Positions 10,342 to 20,269 of a DNA stretch of 64,000 nt are shown here, in pieces. The stretch covers positions 372,001 through 436,000 of the forward strand of contig BPKJ01000001.1 of the NCBI GenBank assembly GCA_026005075.1, given 5' to 3'. The notes below the pieces were generated by a model. It was given only the letters and a program-made list of their open reading frames with translations, did not search any database and was not told the DNA's origin. The position numbers were made by a program, and so were the translations under genes. Each line of letters opens with the position of its first letter. Within the stretch, counting starts at the first letter, position 1. The DNA comes from Lysobacteraceae bacterium. GTDB lineage: Bacteria > Pseudomonadota > Gammaproteobacteria > Xanthomonadales > Xanthomonadaceae.

Positions 10342-12447
10342 TCAGACCTCCGCGTAGCGGACCGCCTGCCCGATCCAGCGCCGGATCAGCGGCTCCACCG
10401 CCTGCGGCAGGCCGGCCATCACCCGCTCGCCCAGCGCCGCCACCTGCTCGAGCAGCGCCGCGTCGCGCTCGAGGTCGGCGAGACGGAACTGGGCAAGTCC
10501 GGTCTGCCGCGTGCCCAGCACCTCGCCGGGGCCGCGCAGGGCGAGGTCGCGCTCGGCGATCACGAATCCATCCTGGGTCTCGCGCAGGGTCTGCAGGCGC
10601 TGCCTCGCCAGCGGCGAGAGCGGCGGCTGGTAGAGCAGCACGCACGTGGACTCGGCCGCACCGCGCCCTACCCGCCCGCGCAGCTGGTGCAGCTGGGCAA
10701 GACCCAGGCGTTCGGCGTTCTCGATCACCATCAGCGAGGCATTGGGCACGTCGACCCCGACCTCGATCACGGTGGTGGCGACCAGCACCTGGATCCCGCC
10801 CTGCTTGAAGCCCTGCATGACCGCCGCCTTCTCCGCCGGCGGCATGCGTCCGTGCACCAGCCCGAGGCGCAGGCCGTGCAAGGCCTTCTGGAGCTCCACC
10901 AGGGTGCTCTCGGCGGCCTGCGCCTGCACGTCCTCGCTGTCCTCGATCAGGGTGCAGACCCAGTAGGCCTGTGCGCCACGCGCGCAGGCCTCGCGAATGC
11001 GGTCCATCACCTCGAGGCGGCGGCCGCTGCTCACCACCACCGTTCGCACCGGCTTGCGCCCCGGCGGCAGCTCGTCGATGCGGGAAACGTCCAGATCCGC
11101 GTAGGCGGTCATGGCCAGCGTGCGGGGGATCGGGGTCGCCGTCATCACCAGCTGATGCGGCACGCCCGCCGCACCGCCCTTGTCCCGCAGGGCAAGGCGC
11201 TGATGGACGCCGAAACGGTGTTGCTCGTCGACGATGCACAAGGCCAGCCGCGCGAACCGCACCCCCTCCTGCATCAGCGCGTGGGTACCCACCACCACCT
11301 CGAGCTCGCCCGCGGCCAGTGCATCCAGCACTGCCCTTCTCGCCTTGCCGGTGACCTTGCCGGCCAGCCAGCCGACCCGCACGCCGAGCGGCTCCAGCCA
11401 GCCACGCAGCGACTGCAGGTGCTGCTCGGCAAGGATCTCGGTCGGCGCCACCAGCGCCACCTGCTGACCGTTCTCCACCGCCCGCAGCGCGGCCAGCGCC
11501 GCCACGATGGTCTTGCCGCTGCCGACATCGCCCTGCAGCAGGCGCAGCATCGGCCTTGGACGTGCGAGGTCCGCCTCGATCTCCTCCAGCACCCGGTGCT
11601 GCGCCGCGGTCAGTGCGAACGGCAACGCGGCGCGCAGCCGCGCCGAGAGCGCACCGCGCCGTGCCAGCGCCGGGGCACCCTGCTGCTGCAGGCTGACCCG
11701 CTGGCACCGCAGGCTGAGGTGGTGCGCCAGCAGTTCCTCGACCACCAGCCTCAGCTGGGCCGGGTGCTGCCGCAAGGCCAGCGCCGCGAGGTCGGCGTCC
11801 GGGGGCGGACGATGGACGTGCAGCAGGGCAGCGCGCAGCGACCAGCCCGCGGCCACCGGAAACCAGTCCGGAGGCACGAGCTCGAGCTCGGCCTCGGCAT
11901 CGAGCCGATCCAGCGCGGCGCCGATGATGCGCGCCAGCACCCTCGGCCCCACCCCCGCCACCGCGGGGTAGACGGGATCGAGCCGATCGGCCACGGGCGC
12001 CGCCTCCGCTTCCGCGAGCAGACGGTAGCTTGGATGGACCATCTCCGGCCCGAGCAGCCCCAGCCGCGGCTCGCCAAAGACGCGCAGCCTGCAGCCGACC
12101 CGGAAACGGACCGCCTGGGCCCTGCGGAAGTGGAAAAAGCGCAGGGTCAGCACGTCCCCTTCGGCATCGGCCAGCGCCACCCGCAGCTGCGGGCGCCCGC
12201 GGAAACCCTGTTCCACCTGCGTGACCCGCCCCTCGACCTGCGCCGGCTGCCCGTGGCACAGGGCCCGCACCGGCACCAGGCGGGTCCGGTCCTCGTACCT
12301 CAGCGGGAGGTGGAACCACAGGTCCTGCAGGGTGCACAGACCGGCATCCGCCAGCCGCGCCGCGAGCTGCGCCCCCACCCCCGGCAGGGTGTCCACCGCA
12401 GCCGACGCCGCACGGGCCGGGCGCCCGGTCGTGCCGCGCGAGGTCAC
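10342..12447 (-). CDS. recG: ATP-dependent DNA helicase RecG
   Basis: RecG remodels stalled replication forks and Holliday junctions. Visible parts are the N-terminal wedge/OB region, helicase motif [12 protein letters not shown], motif II as VDEQHRFGV, motif [16 protein letters not shown] and the C-terminal [11 protein letters not shown] hook. I place the start at the GTG at 12447, which overlaps the ridA stop as GTGA and yields 701 residues; E. coli RecG has 693. Long antisense frames over this gene are artefacts of high GC content. Confidence 0.95.
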   Translation of the reverse strand: MTSRGTTGRPARAASAAVDTLPGVGAQLAARLADAGLCTLQDLWFHLPLRYEDRTRLVPVRALCHGQPAQVEGRVTQVEQGFRGRPQLRVALADAEGDVLTLRFFHFRRAQAVRFRVGCRLRVFGEPRLGLLGPEMVHPSYRLLAEAEAAPVADRLDPVYPAVAGVGPRVLARIIGAALDRLDAEAELELVPPDWFPVAAGWSLRAALLHVHRPPPDADLAALALRQHPAQLRLVVEELLAHHLSLRCQRVSLQQQGAPALARRGALSARLRAALPFALTAAQHRVLEEIEADLARPRPMLRLLQGDVGSGKTIVAALAALRAVENGQQVALVAPTEILAEQHLQSLRGWLEPLGVRVGWLAGKVTGKARRAVLDALAAGELEVVVGTHALMQEGVRFARLALCIVDEQHRFGVHQRLALRDKGGAAGVPHQLVMTATPIPRTLAMTAYADLDVSRIDELPPGRKPVRTVVVSSGRRLEVMDRIREACARGAQAYWVCTLIEDSEDVQAQAAESTLVELQKALHGLRLGLVHGRMPPAEKAAVMQGFKQGGIQVLVATTVIEVGVDVPNASLMVIENAERLGLAQLHQLRGRVGRGAAESTCVLLYQPPLSPLARQRLQTLRETQDGFVIAERDLALRGPGEVLGTRQTGLAQFRLADLERDAALLEQVAALGERVMAGLPQAVEPLIRRWIGQAVRYAEV

Positions 12448-12836
12448 CGGGAGGCGTCGAGCACCATCACCGCGTCGACCTCGACCTCCGCGCCCTTGGG
12501 CAGGGCGGCGACCTGGATCGTCGAGCGCGCGGGGTAGGGCGGACGGAAGAACTCGCCCATGACCTCGTTCACCGTGGCAAAGCCGGCCAGATCGGTGAGG
12601 TAGATCCCCACCCTCACCACCTGGTCGAGCGAACCGCCCGCGGCTTCGCACACCGCGCGCAGGTTCTCGAACACGCGTCGGGTCCGCGCCCGCAGGTCGC
12701 CGTCCACCAGCGCCCCGGTCCGCGGATCGAGGGGAATCTGCCCGGACAGGTAGACGGTATGTCCCGCCCGCACGGCCTGCGAGTAGGGGCCGATGGCGGC
12801 GGGGGCATTCGCGGTGGTGACGGCATCTCGTGACAT
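12444..12836 (-). CDS. ridA: RidA family reactive imine/enamine deaminase
   Basis: RidA hydrolyses reactive 2-aminoacrylate and related enamines made by PLP enzymes. Conserved features are the GPYSQAV motif, the [11 protein letters not shown] strand, [10 protein letters not shown], and the catalytic Arg in YPARSTIQV. The ATG at 12836 gives 130 residues; another in-frame ATG at 12857 would add seven. It lies between spoT and recG, the standard xanthomonad order, and its stop is overlapped by the recG start. Confidence 0.93.
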   Translation of the reverse strand: MSRDAVTTANAPAAIGPYSQAVRAGHTVYLSGQIPLDPRTGALVDGDLRARTRRVFENLRAVCEAAGGSLDQVVRVGIYLTDLAGFATVNEVMGEFFRPPYPARSTIQVAALPKGAEVEVDAVMVLDASR

Positions 12837-12904
12837 GGAAGGCGGCCCTTGGCGCATGGATGCGGGGAGATTCTAGTCGCTGACACCGTCCGGCACAGCC
12901 TCTC

Positions 12905-15085
12905 CTACAGCCGCTGCACGCCGTGGGCGACGGCCAGCCTGCGCACACGGCGGATCACGTCGGCAAGATGCTTGCGCGAGCGCACCTCGATGCGGAAGTG
13001 CATGACCGCCATGTGCAGATCGCGCTCCTGGTACTCGACGTGGTCGATGTTCGACTGCGCCTCGGCGATCGCCGCTGCGACCTGGGCCAGCACGCCGGGC
13101 TTGTTGTCCACCTCCACGCGCAGGACGGCCTTGAAGTCTCCGCTGACCTCGGCGTCCCAGCCGATCGCGACCAGACGCTCCGGGGCCTTGCGGAACTCGG
13201 GCAGGTTGCTGCACTCGGCGCGATGCACGACGATGCCCTTGCCCGCCGTCAGGTAGCCCATGATCTCGTCGCCGGGAACCGGGTGGCAGCAGTTGGCGAA
13301 ACTGATCACGCCGCGTTCGCGGCCACTGATCAGGATCCGGTCACCGGCGGCCAGCGGCGCCCGCCTGCTCGGCCTGCGCGGACCTTGTTCCGGCTGCGCC
13401 GGCTGGGTGAGGGCCTGCGCGACCTGATGCGGCATCCGGTTGCCCAGCGCGATGTCCTCCAGCAGGGCCTCGAGCCGCGGCAGGCGCTGCTCGGCAAGGT
13501 AGCGTTTCAGCCGCTCGGGGGCGACCCGGTCCAGCGAGAAGTCGAGGTCACCCAGCGCCCGGTCCAGCATCCGGTGGCCAAGCTGGACCGCGTCCTCGTG
13601 CTCGAGCTGCTTGAGGAAATGGCGGATCGCCGTCCGTGCCTTGCTGCTGACCACGAACTCCAGCCACGCCGGGCTGGGCTGCGCCGACGGCGCGGTGATG
13701 ATCTCCACGGTCTGCCCGCTGCTCAGGCGCGTGCGCAGGGGCGCGAGCTTCTGGTCCACGCGCGCGGCGACCGCGTGGTTGCCGACATCGGTGTGGACGG
13801 CGTAGGCGAAATCCAGGGCGGTGGCATTGCGCGGCAGGGCACGGATGTCTCCCTTCGGGGTGAACAGGTAGACCTCGTCCGGAAACAGGTCGACCTTGAC
13901 GTTCTCCAGAAACTCGACCGAGGACGTCGCCGCGGCCTGGCTCTCCAGAAGTTCGCGCAGCCAGTCCTGGGCGCGGAGCTGGGCGCCGCTCGTCGTGCGT
14001 TCCCCCGACTTGTACATCCAATGCGCGGCGATGCCGCGCTCGGCGACGAGGTCCATGTCCTCGGTGCGGATCTGCACTTCGATGGGCGCGCCGAAGGGGC
14101 CGAACAGGACCGTGTGCAGCGACTGATAGCCGTTTGCCTTGGGAATCGCGATGAAGTCGCGAAAGCGCGCGTCGAGGGGCTTGTACAGGCCATGCACCGC
14201 ACCCAGGGCGTGGTAGCACTGCATCACCCTTGGCACGACGATGCGGAAACCGAACACGTCCATGACCTGATCGAAGGTCTTGCGCTCGCTGCGCATCTTC
14301 GCGTAGACGCTGTAGGGCGACTTGACGCGCCCCACCACCCGGTGCGGGAGCTGCTCCTCCTCCAACCGCCGCTTGAGCGCCGCGGCGATGTTCTCCATCG
14401 CCTCCCTGCGCACCACCGGCTGCGACTGGATGCGGCGCCGGATCACCTGATACCGGAACGGATAGAGGGCCGCAAAGCCGAGGTCCTGCAGCTCCGACTT
14501 GATCTGGTTCATGCCCAGCCGCTGCGCGATCGGGGCGTAGATCTCCAGCGTCTCCCGCGCGATCCGTCGCCTCGCCTCCACGCCCATGGCACCGATGGTG
14601 CGCATGTTGTGCAGGCGATCGGCCAGCTTGATCAGGATCACCCGAAGATCCCGCGCCATCGCCAGCATCATCTTGCGGAAGCTTTCCGCCACCGCCTCGT
14701 GGCGGCTCCGGAACTGCAGCCGGTCGAGCTTGGTGACCCCGTCGACCAGCTCGGCGACGGCCTCGCCGAACTCGGCCTCCAGCGCCTGCCGCGACAGCGT
14801 GGTGTCTTCGAGCGTGTCGTGCAGGATCGCCGCGCACAGGGTCTCGACGTCCATGCGCAGCTCGGCGAGGATGCCGGCCACCGCCAGCGGGTGGGTGATG
14901 TAGGGCTCACCGCTGCGACGCATCTGCCCGGCGTGGGCGGCGGCGGCGATCAGGTAGGCGCGATGGACCTGCTCGACCTGCTCCGGCGGCAGGTAGGCCG
15001 CGACCGTCGCCTCGAGGCGCGCGGCCTCCTGCGGGACGGGGTCGAGCGTAGGCGGCGTGCCGGCCGGGGCGGAGCTGGGACTCAT
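12905..15085 (-). CDS. spoT: Bifunctional (p)ppGpp synthetase/hydrolase SpoT
   Basis: This enzyme makes and degrades the alarmone (p)ppGpp. In order it carries the HD hydrolase domain with intact HPLAVA and ILHDTLEDT motifs, the synthetase domain (KSPYSVYAKM and IAIPKANGYQSLHT), a TGS domain (VYLFTPKGDIRALPRNATAL), a helical/zinc-finger-like region (SFANCCHPVPGDEIMGY) and a C-terminal ACT domain. The 726 residues are within the usual range. Because the HD residues are intact, this is the SpoT-type bifunctional enzyme and not a RelA. It is followed by ridA-recG and preceded by rpoZ. Confidence 0.96.
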   Translation of the reverse strand: MSPSSAPAGTPPTLDPVPQEAARLEATVAAYLPPEQVEQVHRAYLIAAAAHAGQMRRSGEPYITHPLAVAGILAELRMDVETLCAAILHDTLEDTTLSRQALEAEFGEAVAELVDGVTKLDRLQFRSRHEAVAESFRKMMLAMARDLRVILIKLADRLHNMRTIGAMGVEARRRIARETLEIYAPIAQRLGMNQIKSELQDLGFAALYPFRYQVIRRRIQSQPVVRREAMENIAAALKRRLEEEQLPHRVVGRVKSPYSVYAKMRSERKTFDQVMDVFGFRIVVPRVMQCYHALGAVHGLYKPLDARFRDFIAIPKANGYQSLHTVLFGPFGAPIEVQIRTEDMDLVAERGIAAHWMYKSGERTTSGAQLRAQDWLRELLESQAAATSSVEFLENVKVDLFPDEVYLFTPKGDIRALPRNATALDFAYAVHTDVGNHAVAARVDQKLAPLRTRLSSGQTVEIITAPSAQPSPAWLEFVVSSKARTAIRHFLKQLEHEDAVQLGHRMLDRALGDLDFSLDRVAPERLKRYLAEQRLPRLEALLEDIALGNRMPHQVAQALTQPAQPEQGPRRPSRRAPLAAGDRILISGRERGVISFANCCHPVPGDEIMGYLTAGKGIVVHRAECSNLPEFRKAPERLVAIGWDAEVSGDFKAVLRVEVDNKPGVLAQVAAAIAEAQSNIDHVEYQERDLHMAVMHFRIEVRSRKHLADVIRRVRRLAVAHGVQRL

Positions 15086-15147
15086 GTCCCGAGCCTACAA
15101 AGGCCGGGGCCGGGCGGCAACGGCGGCACCGGCCCCGTTGGGGGCGA

Positions 15148-15441
15148 TCAGTCGTCGCCCTTGCTCAGATCGTCGTCGACCTCGGCAGCCGCCCATTCGA
15201 GGGCCTCGCGCTCGGCACGCTCGCGCTCGGCACGCTCGACCTCCTCGATCATGTTCCTGTCGATCCTGCGCGCGGCGATCTCCCGCAGCGCCAGCACGGT
15301 CGGCTTGTGCTCGTCGGCCTCGTCCTCGAGCACCGGCTGCGCACCCTTGGCCAGCTGACGGGCCCGCTTGGACGCCATCAGCACCAGTTCGAAGCGGTTG
15401 TCGACCACTTCCAGACAATCCTCGACGGTTACGCGCGCCAT
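15148..15441 (-). CDS. rpoZ: RNA polymerase omega subunit
   Basis: The 97-residue protein starts [20 protein letters not shown] and contains [12 protein letters not shown] and [11 protein letters not shown], the segments by which omega wraps the beta' subunit. The C-terminal tail is acidic and charged, as is common in xanthomonads. It is the first gene of the rpoZ-spoT-ridA-recG set, 62 bp ahead of spoT. Confidence 0.96.
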   Translation of the reverse strand: MARVTVEDCLEVVDNRFELVLMASKRARQLAKGAQPVLEDEADEHKPTVLALREIAARRIDRNMIEEVERAERERAEREALEWAAAEVDDDLSKGDD

Positions 15442-15590
15442 ATCGTCCTCGTGCGCCCTTGTGGGCACTTGCCGTATCGAATGAACAGCGCAGGATACCC
15501 TTCGGAGCACGTCCAGACAAGCCCCGCGAAGGCAGACCCAGGGCCTCGCGCGGCGGTATGCTGGGCCTCCCGCCCGCGGAGGATCCCGCC

Positions 15591-16538
15591 ATGCCACCCG
15601 TGCTCTCCCGCCTGTTCCTGCTTGCCTGCGCCGCCCTCGCGACGGGCGCGGCCGCCCAGCAACCGTCCACGGTGGCCATCACGCGCATCGACCTCGGTCA
15701 TGGCCTGTACATGCTGCGGGGCCAAGGCGGCAACATCGGGGTCTCGGTGGGCAGCGACGGCGTCATCCTGATCGACGACCAGTTCGCACCGCTGACCCCG
15801 GCCATCGAGGCGGCGATCCGCGAGGTCTCCGACGCGCCGATCCGGTTCGTGCTCAACACCCACTGGCACGGTGACCATACCGGAGGCAACGAGAACCTTG
15901 GCAAGTCGGGGGCGGTGATCGTCGCCCACCACGGCGTGCGACGAAGAATGGCCGCGGGCGGACGGATGGAAGCCTTCGGCCGCGAGGTTCCCCCGGCGCC
16001 ACCCGCCGCCCTGCCTGTGGTGACCTTCGGCAAGGACCTGCAGCTCCACCTCAATGGCCTGCGCCTTGTGGCGCACCACGTCGCGGCCGCCCACACCGAC
16101 GGCGACGCCTACGTCTGGTGGCCCGAGGCCAAGGTTCTGCATGCGGGTGACCTCTACTTCAACGGCTTCTATCCGGTGATCGACTGGGGCAGCGGGGGCC
16201 ACATCGACGGCATGATCGCCGCGGTGGACCGGATCCTCGCAACGGTCGACGACGAGACCCGGATCATCCCCGGCCACGGACCGCTGTCCGACCGCAAGGG
16301 TCTTCAGGCCTACCGGGACATGCTGGCCGACGTCGCCGCGCGCATCCATGCGCTGCTCGATGCGGGCAAGTCCGTCGAGGAAGTGGTCGCCGCCCGGCCG
16401 ACGGCGGCCTGGGACGAGAAATGGGGCAAGGGCTTCCTCGCCCCGGACGCGTGGGTCGAGATGGTCGCTCGCGGGATCCTGCGCCACGCATCCGCTTCCC
16501 GGCCGCAGCAGGGCGACCCCGCGGCCCACCGGCACTGA
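15591..16538 (+). CDS. Exported metallo-beta-lactamase-fold hydrolase
   Basis: A 315-residue protein with a Sec signal peptide ([16 protein letters not shown]) and the MBL-fold metal-binding motif HWHGDHTGG. Further metal ligands are in [27 protein letters not shown] and [10 protein letters not shown]. The ATG at 15591 has a strong ribosome site (GCGGAGGATC). The family includes subclass B-like lactamases, lactonases and quinoprotein-relay-like proteins, so the substrate is not predictable. It is followed five bases later by the CoA-transferase gene, suggesting co-transcription. Confidence 0.88.
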   Translation: MPPVLSRLFLLACAALATGAAAQQPSTVAITRIDLGHGLYMLRGQGGNIGVSVGSDGVILIDDQFAPLTPAIEAAIREVSDAPIRFVLNTHWHGDHTGGNENLGKSGAVIVAHHGVRRRMAAGGRMEAFGREVPPAPPAALPVVTFGKDLQLHLNGLRLVAHHVAAAHTDGDAYVWWPEAKVLHAGDLYFNGFYPVIDWGSGGHIDGMIAAVDRILATVDDETRIIPGHGPLSDRKGLQAYRDMLADVAARIHALLDAGKSVEEVVAARPTAAWDEKWGKGFLAPDAWVEMVARGILRHASASRPQQGDPAAHRH

Positions 16539-16543
16539 TCCTC

Positions 16544-17845
16544 GTGCCTGCCGAGCCTCGCGGCGCCGCCACCGACTCCGCTCCGGCCGCGCCGCTGCCG
16601 CTGGCCGGGGTGCGCGTGCTCGACCTCTCGCGGGTCCTGGCAGGACCGTGGGCGACCCAGCTTCTCGCCGATCTCGGCGCCGAGGTCCTGAAGATCGAGC
16701 ACCCCGCCGGGGGCGACGACACGCGGCGCTGGGGACCGCCCTTCCTCCGCGACCGTGAGGGTCGTCCGAGCGGCGAGTCGGCGTACTACCTCGCCGCCAA
16801 CCGCGGCAAGCGCTCGCTCGCGATCGATTTCTCGACGCCGGAGGGGGCCGGACTGGTCCGTGCACTGGCCGCTCACTGTGACGTGCTGATCGAGAACTAC
16901 CGCCCCGGAACCCTCGCGCGCCACGGCCTCGACCCGGCGACGCTGGCGCGTGAGCACCCGCGCCTCGTGTACTGCTCGATCACCGGCTACGGCCAGAGCG
17001 GCCCGCACGCGCAACGCCCCGGATACGACGCCGTCATCCAGGCCGAGGCGGGCCTGATGAGCCTGACCGGCGAGCCCGACCACCGGCCCGGCGGCGGCCC
17101 GCAGAAGGTGGGCGTGGCCGTGGCCGACCTGATGACCGGCATGTACGCCGCCTGTGGGATCCTCGCCGCGCTCCGCCATGCCGAACGCAGCGGGCAGGGC
17201 CAGCACATCGACCTTGCCCTGTTCGACGTCCAGGTCGCGGCACTCGCCAACCAGGCCATGTCCTACCTGGTCGGCGGCGAGGTTCCCGAGCGCATGGGCA
17301 ACGCGCACCCGAGCATCGCCCCCTACCAGAGCGTCCGCGCCGCGGACCGTCCGTTCATGCTCGCGGTCGGCAATGACGCGCAGTTCCGGCGGCTGTGCGA
17401 GACGCTGGCGCAGCCGGCGCTGGCCAGCGACCCGCGGTTCGCCACCAACCCCTCGCGCGTGGCCCACCGCGAGGCCCTGATCGAGGCGCTGGAGGCCCGC
17501 CTGCGCACCCGCACCGCTGCGCACTGGCTGGCCCGCCTCGCTGCCGCCGGCGTGCCCTGCGCGGCCGTGAACACCCTCGACGAGGTCTTTGCCAGCGAGC
17601 AGGTGCGGGCGCGCGGCCTGCTGCAGCACCTGGCGCACCCGCTGCACGAGGCCCTGCCCACGGTGCCGAGCCCGATCCGCTTCAGCGCAACCCCCATCGA
17701 TCCTCGCCGTGCACCACCACGGCTCGGCGCGGACACCCGCGAGGTGCTGGCCACGCTGCTGGGTCTCGACCCGCCCACCCTGGACGAGCTGCAGTCGCGA
17801 GGCATCCTCGGCCCCGGCAACCCTGATCCGCCACGACCTGGCTGA
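16544..17845 (+). CDS. CaiB/BaiF (class III) CoA-transferase
   Basis: Class III CoA-transferases move CoA between carboxylic acids through an aspartyl-CoA anhydride. The N-terminal motif LAGVRVLDLSRVLAGPW and the sequence ADLGAEVLKIEHP are diagnostic. The catalytic Asp is probably in HIDLALFDVQVA. The open frame extends upstream into the previous gene, so I chose the GTG at 16544, five bases after that gene's stop, giving 433 residues. The acyl substrate cannot be deduced from sequence alone. Confidence 0.88.
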   Translation: MPAEPRGAATDSAPAAPLPLAGVRVLDLSRVLAGPWATQLLADLGAEVLKIEHPAGGDDTRRWGPPFLRDREGRPSGESAYYLAANRGKRSLAIDFSTPEGAGLVRALAAHCDVLIENYRPGTLARHGLDPATLAREHPRLVYCSITGYGQSGPHAQRPGYDAVIQAEAGLMSLTGEPDHRPGGGPQKVGVAVADLMTGMYAACGILAALRHAERSGQGQHIDLALFDVQVAALANQAMSYLVGGEVPERMGNAHPSIAPYQSVRAADRPFMLAVGNDAQFRRLCETLAQPALASDPRFATNPSRVAHREALIEALEARLRTRTAAHWLARLAAAGVPCAAVNTLDEVFASEQVRARGLLQHLAHPLHEALPTVPSPIRFSATPIDPRRAPPRLGADTREVLATLLGLDPPTLDELQSRGILGPGNPDPPRPG

Positions 17846-17916
17846 CCCAGATCATGGTGGAAGGCGCGCATTCCGGGTTTTCTGGCAGCGCCCTGATCGC
17901 CGCCCGAGGATCACCC

Positions 17917-18147
17917 ATGGATGCCATGCCCGCAACTGCCGTCGACGCCCTCCCCGCCCCAGCACTGGAACGTCTGCAGGCCTACCTCGAGGCGCTGCAG
18001 GAAGCCGGGCTGGCCTTGGACCGCGCGCGGCGGCTCTTCCCCGACCACGGACTCGACCATGGCGTCGAGCGCATCCGGGCCATGATGCTGTCCGCCAGCG
18101 CCGAGCTGCAGCGCCGTCTCGCCGAGGGCGCGTGCGCGACCGGGTAG
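17917..18147 (+). CDS. Small helical protein of unknown function
   Basis: A 76-residue acidic, probably all-helical protein (LERLQAYLEALQEAGLALDR). The ATG at 17917 is preceded by CGAGGA. It lies between the CoA-transferase and ubiV and converges on ubiV. I do not recognise the family; the coding frame is supported by codon usage like its neighbours. Confidence 0.55.
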   Translation: MDAMPATAVDALPAPALERLQAYLEALQEAGLALDRARRLFPDHGLDHGVERIRAMMLSASAELQRRLAEGACATG

Positions 18148-18167
18148 GGAAGGCTCGCCGCCCCGAC

Positions 18168-19037
18168 CTAGCCCGCCGCCGGCCGTTCCTCGCCGAGCCA
18201 GTAGCGGTTCACCGCACCCAGCCGGGGCGGAGCCACCGCGGAGGACAAGGCAAGGCCAAAGTGCTGCACGACCTCGGCCATGCCCTCCGCTTGCGGCGAC
18301 AGCCGCAGCCAGCGCACGCCAAGCTCCCGCAACGCGGGCAGCTCGGGACCGAGATCGCAGACTTCCTCGGTCTGCACCTGGATGCCGTTGATGCGCAGGA
18401 ACGGACGGCCTTCACGCGTCGCCAGCGGAAGACCCTCCGCGTGCTGGATGCAGCGAAACCCGCAGGCATCCTTGCCGACGTCGTAGGCGCGCGCGGTGAA
18501 GCAGCGCGCGGACCACGCCAGAGGCAGACGCCCCCAGACCTGCACCTCGAGCTCGGGCACCTCGACGCCGTCCGCAGCGGCGGCGGCGAGCAGCTCTTGC
18601 AGAAGCGCGCGCCCCTGCTCCACCCCGGGCACCCAGCCGCACATGCCATCCTCGACCAGCAGGGCGAGGGTCCGATGCGAATAGACGTTCAGCGTGGGCC
18701 CGCCGATGAAGGGCAGGCGGCGCTCGCGACACAACTGGACGGCCGAGAGGTCGTTGGCCTCGATCCGCCAGCGTCCGTTCTCGACGAGCCTGCGCATCGC
18801 CGACAGCTCGCTTTGCGCCTCGACCAGGGCCAGCGCCGAGAGCACGACCTCCTTGCCGGCCTCCTCCAGCATCCTGGCCAGTTCGATCCAGTCCCTCCAG
18901 CGCAGCTCCCTGCGCTTGCTGCAGACCACCTCCCCGAGGTAGACCCGCCGCAGCTCCCAGTCGGCAACCTCCCGGTAGAAGGCCAGCACCCGTTCACGCG
19001 GCCAGAAATACTGCAGCGGTCCCAGGCTGAGATGCAT
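18168..19037 (-). CDS. ubiV: O2-independent ubiquinone hydroxylation factor UbiV (U32 family)
   Basis: UbiV works with UbiU as a 4Fe-4S heterodimer that hydroxylates the ubiquinone ring without oxygen. The protein begins MHLSLGPLQYFWPRERVLAF and has the expected four cysteine ligands: one in VVCSKRREL and three in CFTARAYDVGKDACGFRC. At 289 residues it matches E. coli YhbV. It follows ubiU by 23 bp on the same strand. Its place beside nar, mob and moa genes fits a role in nitrate respiration. Confidence 0.93.
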   Translation of the reverse strand: MHLSLGPLQYFWPRERVLAFYREVADWELRRVYLGEVVCSKRRELRWRDWIELARMLEEAGKEVVLSALALVEAQSELSAMRRLVENGRWRIEANDLSAVQLCRERRLPFIGGPTLNVYSHRTLALLVEDGMCGWVPGVEQGRALLQELLAAAAADGVEVPELEVQVWGRLPLAWSARCFTARAYDVGKDACGFRCIQHAEGLPLATREGRPFLRINGIQVQTEEVCDLGPELPALRELGVRWLRLSPQAEGMAEVVQHFGLALSSAVAPPRLGAVNRYWLGEERPAAG

Positions 19038-19060
19038 CGTCGAATCCTTCGCGCCGTCGG

Positions 19061-20059
19061 TCACTGCCAGCTCCGGTGGTAGGGGCCGAGCGTGGTCTGG
19101 CGACCCTCCGAATGGCTCGCGAGGGCCTGTTGCCAGGCAGGCTCGGCGCTCCACTCGGCACCCCCTCGCGCGAGCCGGTCGATGGCGGCCCGCCAGATCC
19201 GGGTCACCGCGCCGACGTAGGCGGCGCCACGCTGTCTGCCCTCGATCTTGAGCGCGACCACGCCGGCCGCTGCCAGGCGTGGCAGGAGTTCCAGCGTGTT
19301 CAGGCTGGTCGGCTCCTCGAGGGCGTGGAACACCTTGCCGCCGACCTCGTACCGCCCCTTGCACACGGTCGGATAGCCGGCCGGCTCCCCGTCCTCGAAG
19401 CGGTCGATCAGGACCCCGTTGAGCCTCACGCTGCGACGCCCGCCCGGCTCCTCCTCCCAACGGACGAAGCGCGCCGGCGAGCACACCCCGTGGCGGTTGG
19501 GCGACATGCCGGTCACGTGGCTGGACAGCTGGCAGCGCCCCTCCACCATGATGCACAGGCTGCCGAAGGCGAAGGTCTCGACGGGAACCGGCGCCTGCGC
19601 GCACAGGCTCTCGACCTGCTGGATCGCCAGCACCCTCGGCAGTACCGCCCGGGCGATGCCGAAACGCTCGTAGTAGTAGGTGAGCGCCGCGGCGGTGGTG
19701 GCCGAGCCCTGCACCGACAGATGCCGTCGCAGCTGGGGATGCCGCCGGCATGCATGGTCGAGCACCGCCATGTCGGCCGCGATGATGGCGTCCACGCCCA
19801 GAGCGGCCGCCCGGTCCACCGCGGCCCGGAACGCATCCAGCCTGCCGCTGTCGGGGTAGGTGTTCAGCGCCACATAGACCTTGCAGCCGCGCGCGCGGGC
19901 GTGGTCGAGCCCCTGGCGAAGCTCGTCCTCGGTGAAGTTCAGACCCGGGAATGCGCGTGCGTTGGTCTGGTCACGAAAGCCGGTGTAGACCGCGTCGGCA
20001 CCGGCATCCACGGCGGCTTTCAGCGCCGGCAGGTTGCCGGCTGGGCAGACGAGTTCCAT
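19061..20059 (-). CDS. ubiU: O2-independent ubiquinone hydroxylation factor UbiU (U32 family)
   Basis: UbiU is the partner of UbiV and was formerly called a U32 peptidase (YhbU). The start MELVCPAGNLPALKAAVDAG at 20059 gives 332 residues; one more in-frame ATG lies nine codons upstream. Fe-S cysteines are visible in FGSLCIMVEGRCQLSSH, HGVCSPARF and PTVCKGRYEV. It reads leftward from a short intergenic region that holds two FNR-like sites, so anaerobic induction is likely. Confidence 0.94.
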   Translation of the reverse strand: MELVCPAGNLPALKAAVDAGADAVYTGFRDQTNARAFPGLNFTEDELRQGLDHARARGCKVYVALNTYPDSGRLDAFRAAVDRAAALGVDAIIAADMAVLDHACRRHPQLRRHLSVQGSATTAAALTYYYERFGIARAVLPRVLAIQQVESLCAQAPVPVETFAFGSLCIMVEGRCQLSSHVTGMSPNRHGVCSPARFVRWEEEPGGRRSVRLNGVLIDRFEDGEPAGYPTVCKGRYEVGGKVFHALEEPTSLNTLELLPRLAAAGVVALKIEGRQRGAAYVGAVTRIWRAAIDRLARGGAEWSAEPAWQQALASHSEGRQTTLGPYHRSWQ

Positions 20060-20112
20060 GGCAGCTCCTTCCTTTGCCGGCGCCATGCTCGGAGCGCGCC
20101 GACGCGCTGTCC

Positions 20113-20126
20113 ATGACCTGGATCAG
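20113..20126. promoter_or_regulatory. Candidate FNR/DNR site (weak), ubiU side
   Basis: ATGACCTGGATCAG matches the TTGAT-N4-ATCAA consensus at 7 of 10 positions. Its centre is about 60 bp upstream of the ubiU ATG, a plausible activating position for that leftward transcript. Family-level consensus only; no experimental support. Confidence 0.45.
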
Positions 20127-20169
20127 GGCGGACCGACCTGCGGCCCCCATCGAGCGACCCGCACCGGCC

Positions 20170-20183
20170 ATGATCCAGATCAA
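20170..20183. promoter_or_regulatory. Candidate FNR/DNR site, ubiUV / DGC-ubiT divergent region
   Basis: ATGATCCAGATCAA matches TTGAT-N4-ATCAA at 9 of 10 positions. If it activates rightward at the usual -41.5 position, transcription would begin near 20218 and leave about 52 nt before the ATG at 20270. This also argues against the ATG at 20195 as the true start of the next gene. Confidence 0.65.
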
Positions 20184-20269
20184 GGAGGACGCCCATGCCG
20201 CCGATGCACACTGCCCCACCCGCCGGCAGCAGGCAGACCGGCCGCGGCGGCACGCCCATGGAGGAAACG

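Noticed and set aside
9736-12537. A 933-codon open frame on the plus strand
   Set aside because: It runs antisense to recG, whose helicase motifs are unmistakable. The plus-strand product is His/Arg/Gln-rich with no domain, as expected from high-GC antisense frames.
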